Of a stretch of DNA of 13,971 nt, positions 1 to 5,863 are shown piece after piece. The stretch's first letter is position 1; the number at the start of each line of letters is the position of its first letter. The notes beneath the pieces are model-generated. The model had not been told where the DNA came from, ran no database searches, and was given only the letters and a program-made list of their open reading frames with translations. This DNA is from Patescibacteria group bacterium. Lineage in GTDB: Bacteria > Patescibacteriota > Microgenomatia > UBA8517. The position numbers were made by a program, and so were the translations under genes. The DNA is taken from NCBI GenBank assembly GCA_025057695.1, contig JANWVB010000031.1, positions 1 through 13,971 of the forward strand, read 5' to 3'.

Positions 1-241
1 CAATTTCAAAAGCGCTACCAAGCAAAAAACGTTCAGTTTCTCTAACAACAGACAAAGAAAGCTCTTTCGTACCTAAAACATTCCTAATTAGCTCATTAAG
101 CTTTTCCAAAGACAACATCAACAAACAACCTTCCACCCACTTGGTCAAAACAATTTTACTGCCTAGTTCTCCTCTAAAACGGGAAGGAACACTAAGTCTG
201 TCTTTTTGCGTCAACACCACAAAATACTGTCCTAATAACAT
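1..241 (-). CDS. mraZ: MraZ transcriptional regulator, N-terminal 80 codons (cut by window edge)
   Basis: Reading leftward from an ATG at 241-239 gives an open frame of 80 codons that runs off the left edge. It begins MLLGQYFVVLTQKDRL, followed by SVPSRFRGELGSK, which matches the MraZ start pattern (M-x-L-G-x-Y, D-x-x-x-R-L-x-x-P-x-x-F-R) of the first SpoVT/AbrB-like domain. The segment around residues 66-80 (RETERFLLGSAFEI) matches the region leading into the second such domain, which is lost. Full MraZ is about 140-150 residues, so slightly more than half is present. MraZ is a DNA-binding ring-forming protein that regulates its own operon, the division and cell-wall (dcw) cluster. That cluster would be expected further left, beginning with rsmH. 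The 146-base gap upstream carries a promoter and phased repeats described separately. No Shine-Dalgarno sequence precedes the ATG. The identification is strong despite the truncation. Confidence 0.93.
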   Translation of the reverse strand, partial: MLLGQYFVVLTQKDRLSVPSRFRGELGSKIVLTKWVEGCLLMLSLEKLNELIRNVLGTKELSLSVVRETERFLLGSAFEI

Positions 242-270
242 TCTTAAACTAAAATTAAAATAACCTACCA

Positions 271-296
271 AGTACACTCTTCACCACTTCTCACCA
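271..296 (-). promoter_or_regulatory. Probable MraZ operator: 10-bp-phased TGGTGA repeats
   Basis: On the minus strand, TGGTGA occurs at 296-291 and again at 286-281. A degenerate third copy, TGTACT, sits in phase at 276-271, so the units start exactly 10 bp apart. Known MraZ boxes in other bacteria are short TGGG-type direct repeats with 5-nt spacers, which is the same 10-bp phasing. The array lies 30 bp upstream of the mraZ ATG and touches the predicted -10 element, a position suited to repression. The repeat pattern is seen directly. Binding by MraZ is inferred. Confidence 0.7.
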
Positions 297-324
297 TTTT
301 TGTACATTTTAAAAGCAATGTCAA
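296..324 (-). promoter_or_regulatory. Putative sigma-70-type promoter of mraZ
   Basis: A perfect TTGACA (-35) lies at 324-319 on the minus strand. After a 17-nt spacer comes AAAAAT at 301-296, which matches 4 of 6 positions of TATAAT. Transcription would start near 289, inside the phased repeats, leaving a leader of roughly 50 nt before the ATG at 241. The -35 match and spacing are good and the -10 is weak. The rest of the 242-387 gap shows no gene and no hairpin terminator for the preceding gene. Confidence 0.55.
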
Positions 325-387
325 TAGCATTAATATAAAAGTGGATTACCAAAATTAATTAACTCAAAACAAAATTGCCCAAAAAGA

Positions 388-1128
388 CTATTTAGCAACA
401 AAAAAAACTGGAGTTTTGAACCTGGTAGTTTGCGAGACTTCTTTGTAAGAATCTTGATCGTAATAAATTTTGGATGCATTTTTTACCGAAACATCAGCTA
501 AAAATTCAAGAGAATTTTCAGAAAACACTCCATAGGGACCATGTAAAATCTCAGGTGGCAATTTAGACTTGCTACCAATTGTATGCATAACAACCACTGT
601 ATCTTTGACAGGTTTATCAAACTTGATTATAAAATTATCATCAATCGAACTAATCAAATCAACATTGCTTTGCATTCTAAAATCTGAAGTGAATTTAGCC
701 ATTAATTTACCTTTATCGTCTCTAAATCTTACAGTTATTGTCCCCTGTTCCACCCCTTCGTCATATCTAAACTTGCCAGAAGACTCAGATCCCAACAAAA
801 TCTCCGTTTCAAAACTAGAAAGTCCCTTAATGTTAACACTTCCGGGCACTCCTTGTGTAACCCCACCGGGAACATCATACAAAAGTTCATAATCAAGAGT
901 AGTCGCCCTCAAGTCCATTTTTTCAATTCTTAACTTTAGAAAACGCCCTTCTTTTATTGGAATCAGTGAAACTACAGGTCTTTTTTCAAGAGGAATTTCA
1001 GCAACTTTACCATCATTAATTAAATTAACATCTTTTATAACATTTACTTTCGTAAAGATAAAAGTGCCAACAAAAACAAGAATGCCAAGTCCTAATAAAA
1101 CAAAGGGAAGGCGCTTTTTTAAAAACAT
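388..1128 (-). CDS. Membrane-anchored protein of unknown function, 246 aa
   Basis: I do not recognise this family. The protein starts with a basic tip (MFLKKR) and then a hydrophobic segment at about residues 8-26. This fits an uncleaved signal anchor or a signal peptide with no lipobox cysteine. The remaining ~215 residues are polar, contain no cysteine, and are rich in alternating hydrophobic/polar stretches that suggest beta structure, so an extracytoplasmic beta-rich domain is likely. No catalytic motif is visible. The start is an ATG without a ribosome binding site, directly preceded by a promoter-like element whose predicted start point falls on the ATG. It lies between glyS and mraZ in the same orientation, 146 bases upstream of the mraZ ATG. 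A role at the envelope is only an inference from topology and neighbours. Confidence 0.8.
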   Translation of the reverse strand: MFLKKRLPFVLLGLGILVFVGTFIFTKVNVIKDVNLINDGKVAEIPLEKRPVVSLIPIKEGRFLKLRIEKMDLRATTLDYELLYDVPGGVTQGVPGSVNIKGLSSFETEILLGSESSGKFRYDEGVEQGTITVRFRDDKGKLMAKFTSDFRMQSNVDLISSIDDNFIIKFDKPVKDTVVVMHTIGSKSKLPPEILHGPYGVFSENSLEFLADVSVKNASKIYYDQDSYKEVSQTTRFKTPVFFVAK

Positions 1129-1134
1129 GATTTA

Positions 1135-1163
1135 ATAATGCTAAAAACCTGCCAACAAGTCAA
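1135..1163 (-). promoter_or_regulatory. Putative promoter giving a leaderless mRNA
   Basis: In the 49-base gap after glyS, the minus strand has TTGACT at 1163-1158, a 17-nt spacer, and CATTAT at 1140-1135. These match 5 of 6 and 4 of 6 consensus positions. Seven bases past the -10 is position 1128, the A of the ATG of the 246-aa gene. If the promoter is real, the transcript would begin at or within a base or two of the start codon. No ribosome binding site is present, which is consistent with leaderless translation. Confidence 0.45.
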
Positions 1164-1177
1164 ACTTAAAAATCAAT

Positions 1178-2572
1178 CTAAGTAACTCTTGAATTAATAA
1201 AATCAACCAAATCACTTTCTAAAACTCTCTCTTGTTTTTGTGTATCACGATCTCGAACAGTAACAGTCTTATCCTCAAGAGATTGAAAATCATAAGTAAT
1301 ACAAAACGGAGTGCCAATTTCGTCTTGTGAAGCGTAACGTTTGCCTATATTGCCTCTGTCATCCCAAGCAACAGGAAAATGAGATAAAAGATGTGTAAAC
1401 AAATTTCTAGCGCCTAAAACCAGATTTTCTTTGTTTGACAAAAGCGGGAAAACCGCCGCCTTGTACGGAGCCAGAGACGGTTTTAATTTGAGTAAAACTC
1501 TTTTTTTGCCATTAATTTCTTCTTCAGCATACGAATCAAGTATTACTGCAAGAAAAGTTCTGTCCATACCAAATGTTGGTTCCACAACATGGGGAATAAA
1601 TTTTCTGCCAGTTTTTGGATCTGTATACCTTAGATCAACACCTGATTTCTCAGTATGATTTCTAAGATCAAAATCAGTTCTGTAAGCAAGACCATATAAT
1701 TCCTTAAACCCCCAAGGAAACTTATATTCAATGTCGCTTGTCTTTTTGGAATAATGAGACCTTTCCTCATCAGTGTGTTCGCGCCATCTTATATTTTCTT
1801 TTTTTATGCCAAGAATATTAAATGTCCAATTCTCCATCTCGCCAACCCAATAATCAAACATTTCCTGCCAGTCATTTTGATCAGGATCAAAGAAATACTC
1901 AAATTCCGATAAATTAAAACTTAAAGTCCTGTGAATAAATTTTCCGGGTGTTATCTCGTTTCTAAAGGCAAGACCGGTTTGCGCAAGACCAAATGGAAGT
2001 CTGGGCGATAGTGAATCTAAAACATTTTTAAAGTTCACAAACATGCCCTGAGCAATCTCTCCTCTAAGATAGGCCAACGACTTATCTCCTGAAACTATCC
2101 CAAGATGTGTCTCAAAAAGAGTGTTAAACTTTCTGACATTTGTCCAATTATGCTTGCCGCAATTTGGACAAGGAATTTTTTGCTCAAGAATTATCTTGTC
2201 TTGTTCTTTCTCTGACAAACCTTCAACTTTGATCTCCTGATTGTTTTTTTCATAATACTCTTCAATCAAATGATCTGCTCTTTTTCTTAATTTGCAATTT
2301 TTGCAATCAACCATAGTATCGGCAAAATTCGCTGTATGACCTGAAGCTTCCCAAACTTTAGCGTTCATTAACACATTGGTGTCTAAACCAAAAATATCCT
2401 CCCGTCTCAACACAAAATATTGCCACCATAAATTTTTAATATTGCGAAGCAGTTCAACTCCAACAGGGCCATAATCGTAAGTATTCGCAAGACCACCATA
2501 AATCTCGCTTCCCGGATAAACAAAACCCCGTCTCTTGCAAAGAGACACTATTTTATCCATCAAATCATTCAT
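1178..2572 (-). CDS. glyS: Glycine--tRNA ligase, single-chain alpha2 type
   Basis: This is a class II aminoacyl-tRNA synthetase that charges tRNA-Gly with glycine in the cytoplasm. At 464 aa it is complete for the homodimeric (GlyQS-like) form and is not the alpha2-beta2 form of many bacteria. Residues 14-40 hold the family start (RRGFVYP, YGGLANTYDYGP). Four cysteines, C90-x2-C93 and C135-x2-C138, resemble the zinc-binding insertion. RGEIAQGMFVNFKNV (170-184) matches the usual RPETAQG block. Motif 2 spans about 203-226 (FRNEITPGKF onward) and motif 3 is GMDRTFLAV (336-344). The anticodon-binding domain runs from about 368 to the end and includes KRYASQDEIGTPFCITYD. Motif 2 reads RTLSFNLSE where RTREFEQME is usual; see the findings. 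Start at 2572 (MNDLMDKIV) or at the ATG at 2560 is possible. A weak AAGAG six bases upstream favours 2572. The gene lies 49 bases after recO with its own likely promoter. Confidence 0.96.
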   Translation of the reverse strand: MNDLMDKIVSLCKRRGFVYPGSEIYGGLANTYDYGPVGVELLRNIKNLWWQYFVLRREDIFGLDTNVLMNAKVWEASGHTANFADTMVDCKNCKLRKRADHLIEEYYEKNNQEIKVEGLSEKEQDKIILEQKIPCPNCGKHNWTNVRKFNTLFETHLGIVSGDKSLAYLRGEIAQGMFVNFKNVLDSLSPRLPFGLAQTGLAFRNEITPGKFIHRTLSFNLSEFEYFFDPDQNDWQEMFDYWVGEMENWTFNILGIKKENIRWREHTDEERSHYSKKTSDIEYKFPWGFKELYGLAYRTDFDLRNHTEKSGVDLRYTDPKTGRKFIPHVVEPTFGMDRTFLAVILDSYAEEEINGKKRVLLKLKPSLAPYKAAVFPLLSNKENLVLGARNLFTHLLSHFPVAWDDRGNIGKRYASQDEIGTPFCITYDFQSLEDKTVTVRDRDTQKQERVLESDLVDFINSRVT

Positions 2573-2606
2573 AAATTGCTCTTAATTTCTAATTCAAGAA
2601 TGACAA

Positions 2607-2615
2607 AGTATAGCA
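2607..2615 (-). promoter_or_regulatory. Extended -10 promoter element for glyS
   Basis: The minus strand reads TGCTATACT at 2615-2607, an extended -10 (TGn plus TATACT, 5 of 6 to TATAAT). It sits in the 49-base gap between recO and glyS. The -35 region is poor (TTTAAT at 2634-2629), as is common for extended -10 promoters. The predicted start near 2600 leaves a leader of about 28 nt. It would let glyS be expressed independently of the upstream glycan/recO genes. Confidence 0.5.
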
Positions 2616-2621
2616 TGAAAT

Positions 2622-3179
2622 TCAAAAAATTAAACTTCTTCCAACTCTAACAGAATTTAATTCCCTCTCTGTCAAAGATCGAATCAAATGCTCTGGATTA
2701 TCAATCAACTTACTCTTGTTCCAAAAACCTAAAATAGAAAGTATCTCTGTCGAAAATTCCTTTTTTATGTTCCTTAAATCCTTTCTCTTCCTTATTCCTT
2801 CAAATGTGCTAACTAGTAACTCATACACTTTGCAATCAGAATCGCTACGCTCCTCAATTCTGGTAAGATTATTAACCACTTCAAGCAAAAAATAAGAAAG
2901 CGCAACCTTTCTGATATTTTTTCTAATATCGGGGTAAGAATCAATTAAAAATGTCTCTGTTAAAACACCAACACCATCTTTTCTATAGGCGCTAAATTTT
3001 AATCTGCTAAAAACTTCTATGCTTCCTCTTTTTCTGCTTCTGGTTTTTCTTGCACCTCTAGCCAAAAGTGTTATTTTGCCATAATTTTTTGAAAACAATT
3101 TTACTAATCTATCACCTTCTTTGTAGTTAGTTCTTGATATTACAATTCCTTCAGATTTTATAAATCGTAAGTTTTGCAT
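2622..3179 (-). CDS. recO: DNA repair protein RecO, short form
   Basis: RecO binds single-stranded DNA and helps RecR load RecA onto SSB-coated DNA in gap repair and recombination. The N-terminal OB-fold domain is clear over about residues 7-80: SEGIVISRTNYKEGDRLVKL, then the basic turn ARGARKTRSRKRG, then TETFLIDSYPDIR. An alpha-helical region follows (SYFLLEVVNNL, VYELLVSTFEGI), ending at FSTEILSILGFW and a short tail. The protein has 185 aa, whereas most RecO proteins have about 230-260. The usual C-terminal part, which in many species includes a four-cysteine zinc finger, is missing, and only one cysteine remains. The reading frame is intact and closes with TGA, so this looks like a natural short form and not a break. 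It starts at ATG 3179, only 2 bases after the DUF4012 stop, which indicates co-transcription with that gene. Confidence 0.88.
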   Translation of the reverse strand: MQNLRFIKSEGIVISRTNYKEGDRLVKLFSKNYGKITLLARGARKTRSRKRGSIEVFSRLKFSAYRKDGVGVLTETFLIDSYPDIRKNIRKVALSYFLLEVVNNLTRIEERSDSDCKVYELLVSTFEGIRKRKDLRNIKKEFSTEILSILGFWNKSKLIDNPEHLIRSLTERELNSVRVGRSLIF

Positions 3180-3181
3180 GT

Positions 3182-5152
3182 TTAAATTTTATAAGAAAAT
3201 TCTTTATCAGTGCTAAGATCGAACTCTTCACTAATACTGCCTATGTTAACTCTATACAAAAATGGCTTTTTCCCAGGTTGTTTCTGTATTTTTAGTTTAT
3301 AAAAATCACCTTCTAAAACAAATGGCAACTTGTATCTTAAAGTTATTTTCGTAATTCCTTGCGGTCTTAATTCAAAATAACCAGCAAAAACTGTCTTGCC
3401 AAGTTCACTATACGGTTCAACTTTTTCCCAAAATCCTTCAGCCGATACTAATTCACTTCCTTCGGGGACATAGACCCTCAGCCAATTTGGCAAAATAGAA
3501 TTTAACCAACCATCATATTTCTCAGGATTTTTATAAGTAATTGTTACAATCTTTTCTATTTCATTATTTTTAAGTACATTTATTTTTTGATCTACCTCTT
3601 GTGTGACATAAAGGTTTGATTTGCGGCCCCCAAGATTTGCATCATTTATATGAAGATAATCGCCTTGAAAATATTCTATCCTGCCACCAATTCCTGCCAA
3701 CTCTATTGCATTTTGCGAAGCGCTGTCAAAAACATAAAAAAGTATGTGTTTTTCAACTAAAGAATCTATTATTGCTTTTAATAACAATGGAGTTTTTTCC
3801 AAAGGCAAATTGAAAGCATTATGCATCAAAGCATTCATTAGAGGTCCGATAATTTTTTTGCGATCATCATAATTTTCAGGCGCGAAGACAACTTTTCCGG
3901 GATCGTTCTCGCTCCATACCACAGGCCCCTCCACACTCGCAAAACTTTCCAGCTCATATATAATTTGCGGACAATTGCACTCAGATATTATCTGACTTGT
4001 ATATTCTCCATAATTAGGCACATAAACACTTCCAATTGCTTCCACTATTTTCAACAACGCTTCTGTGTCTATCGCAATTATGCCATCAATATTTGTGATT
4101 CCCGCTTTTTTGGCCTCATCGGTAAAAGTTTTCATCGATTCTTTGAAATCAGGAGACCAATTCATATCCCGTAATCTTAAATTTGGCAACAATGTATAAG
4201 GCCCTTTTATATATTTTATTATTGGATCAGGAGCCTTTATTGTTGGAGTGTAATTATCATCCAAATCATATATGTCACTAGACAAAATTGGTTCAAAATT
4301 GCCATTTTCAACCTTGGCAAGGGTATAGGCAGTTATAAAACCGCCAGTAGGTCTAAGTTCTTTGTCGTTTTGAAAAATTATCATATAATTACGTTTAGAC
4401 TCAAAACCCAACAAATAAGGAGAAACTTCGATCAAAGTTTTGGCTTGAGAAGCAAACATGTTTAACACCCCAAAAGTTGAGATGTAATCGTTCATTTTCT
4501 TTCGCAAAGAAAAATTCCCTATTTTCTCAGGGTAATCTAAAGGATTTAAATACGAAATCTCATTATCAATTAATCCGATTTTCTCAATTAATTGATCTGA
4601 ATTATCGACAATACTTGGAAAAATTTTTACTAAAAAACCAGATTTGTTATCAGTCAAATTCGCGCTGTTAGAACCATTGACACTTTTATCTAACTCAAAC
4701 AAATTAGGATCGATTGAATCAACAATTACTTCCAACCCATCAAACATATGTTTGGAAGCATTTATAATATGTCCAAAATCGCCGACATAATTGCCCAAAA
4801 ATGGTAATTTATCAAACCATTTGATTTTGTTATAAGCTAACTCAAGATCAAGAAGATAATTTTTGGCAGTTAATAAGTTTTGTTTAACATTTGATAGATC
4901 CTGATTTCTAAAAGAATCTAAAAGTAAATTAGCACTTTTATACAAATTATTCCCGCTTTTGTAAATCTCAAAGGCAACAACACCCAAATAAGCAAGAAAA
5001 AACAGGATAAACAAAAAAGGGGAAAAAAGAACAATTTTTAAATTCCTGTTTTTTAATTTAAATCCCAATTTAGCATTACTTATTTGATTATTATTAGAAA
5101 CATCTCCAATACCAAAAATTGGTTTTAAAAAAGATAGGGTTTTTTGCCGCAT
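3182..5152 (-). CDS. DUF4012 domain-containing single-pass surface protein, 656 aa
   Basis: Recognised from the DUF4012 hallmark QNDKELRPTGGFITAY (residues 261-276), from LRLRDMNWSPDF (325-336), and from HINDANLGGRKSN (501-513). A basic N-terminus (KLKNRNLK) precedes one strong membrane segment at about 40-64. No second membrane segment is seen, so the remaining ~590 residues should lie outside the membrane. Residues about 65-215 look helical, possibly coiled coil. The DUF4012 core runs from about 250 to 510, and a beta-rich C-terminal part covers about 515-656. The biochemical role of this family is not known to me. Such genes often sit beside polysaccharide genes, as here: the priming sugar-phosphate transferase ends 33 bases upstream and recO follows after 2 bases. 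A part in assembling, anchoring or exporting the surface glycan is an inference from context only. It starts at ATG 5152 with no ribosome binding site. Confidence 0.88.
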   Translation of the reverse strand: MRQKTLSFLKPIFGIGDVSNNNQISNAKLGFKLKNRNLKIVLFSPFLFILFFLAYLGVVAFEIYKSGNNLYKSANLLLDSFRNQDLSNVKQNLLTAKNYLLDLELAYNKIKWFDKLPFLGNYVGDFGHIINASKHMFDGLEVIVDSIDPNLFELDKSVNGSNSANLTDNKSGFLVKIFPSIVDNSDQLIEKIGLIDNEISYLNPLDYPEKIGNFSLRKKMNDYISTFGVLNMFASQAKTLIEVSPYLLGFESKRNYMIIFQNDKELRPTGGFITAYTLAKVENGNFEPILSSDIYDLDDNYTPTIKAPDPIIKYIKGPYTLLPNLRLRDMNWSPDFKESMKTFTDEAKKAGITNIDGIIAIDTEALLKIVEAIGSVYVPNYGEYTSQIISECNCPQIIYELESFASVEGPVVWSENDPGKVVFAPENYDDRKKIIGPLMNALMHNAFNLPLEKTPLLLKAIIDSLVEKHILFYVFDSASQNAIELAGIGGRIEYFQGDYLHINDANLGGRKSNLYVTQEVDQKINVLKNNEIEKIVTITYKNPEKYDGWLNSILPNWLRVYVPEGSELVSAEGFWEKVEPYSELGKTVFAGYFELRPQGITKITLRYKLPFVLEGDFYKLKIQKQPGKKPFLYRVNIGSISEEFDLSTDKEFSYKI

Positions 5153-5185
5153 ACAGTAAAAAATTCAAAAAAAGATAAAAAATGT

Positions 5186-5860
5186 CTATAAAGCACCTTT
5201 TCCTGATATCATTACCCAAGGCGTTTTAAGCATTATCCAAATATCAAAAAATATTGAGCATTTTTGGGCATAATAAGCATCCATTTCAATTCTTTTGTCA
5301 AAATTAACTTCATTTCTGCCGGAAACTTGCCAATAACCTGTAATGCCAGGTTTTACTTTCAAAACTTTTTTAACCAAAGCTTTGGTATGAGGATATTTTT
5401 TTTGTTGTTCTTTTAATTCATCAGGATAGTAAGCCCTAGGACCAACAATGCTCATCTCTCCACGCAAAACATTAATAAATTGAGGCATTTCATCAATTGA
5501 ATACTTTCTTATAAATCTGCCAACTGTGGTAATTCTAGGATCTTCATTTATTGATATTTTATAACTTGACTCTTTGTATTTTTTATAAAGCTTTTTAAAT
5601 TTAGGATCAGTTTTCATCAAAACATGCGCATTTACTATCATAGATCTAAACTTATACAACTTAAACTTTTTCCCATCTTTGCCAACTCGCATTGGTATAT
5701 CGGCAAAAACCGGACCCTCTGAAGTAAGTTTGATAGCAATTGCAGTTATTAACATGATGGGGAAAAAAAGAATTAATAAAAAGATAGATCCAAAAATATC
5801 AATTATACGTTTTAGAAAATAGTAAGCACGTTTCCTAAAATCATCATTAAACATATACAT
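5186..5860 (-). CDS. Undecaprenyl-phosphate sugar-phosphate transferase (monotopic, bacterial sugar transferase family)
   Basis: This enzyme primes glycan synthesis by moving a sugar-1-phosphate from a nucleotide sugar to undecaprenyl phosphate at the inner face of the membrane. At 224 aa it is the minimal catalytic form (PglC size) and lacks the four-helix N-terminal region of WbaP/WcaJ. One membrane segment lies at about residues 18-43, which is the re-entrant helix region in this family. The motifs are in order: GPVF (49-52), KFRSM (70-74), NEDPRITTVGRFIRK (105-119), the catalytic Asp-Glu pair D123-E124 in IDEMPQ, MSIVGPR (136-142) and KPGITGYWQVSGR (170-182). The usual RQxRVG segment reads DIPMRVG here. 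The sugar substrate cannot be read from sequence. It follows the guanylyltransferase gene by only 3 bases, so the two are probably coupled. A second ATG two codons in is also possible. Confidence 0.93.
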   Translation of the reverse strand: MYMFNDDFRKRAYYFLKRIIDIFGSIFLLILFFPIMLITAIAIKLTSEGPVFADIPMRVGKDGKKFKLYKFRSMIVNAHVLMKTDPKFKKLYKKYKESSYKISINEDPRITTVGRFIRKYSIDEMPQFINVLRGEMSIVGPRAYYPDELKEQQKKYPHTKALVKKVLKVKPGITGYWQVSGRNEVNFDKRIEMDAYYAQKCSIFFDIWIMLKTPWVMISGKGAL

Positions 5861-5863
5861 TCT

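Noticed and set aside
569..892. Plus-strand open frame of 107 codons opposite the 246-aa gene
   Set aside because: It is antisense to a better-supported gene, has a low-complexity Ser/Thr/Leu-rich translation with no recognisable domain, and lacks a promoter.
2530..2546. Perfect 6-bp inverted repeat (GTCTCT/AGAGAC, 5-base loop) near the start of glyS
   Set aside because: It lies within codons for a conserved Ser-Leu-Cys-Lys-Arg-Arg stretch, is short, and has no U run. Chance plus coding constraint explains it, so it is neither a terminator nor a convincing T-box element.
5153..5185. T-rich stretch after the sugar-phosphate transferase considered as an intrinsic terminator
   Set aside because: Several T runs are present on the minus strand, but no stable stem precedes them, and the gap to the DUF4012 gene is only 33 bases.
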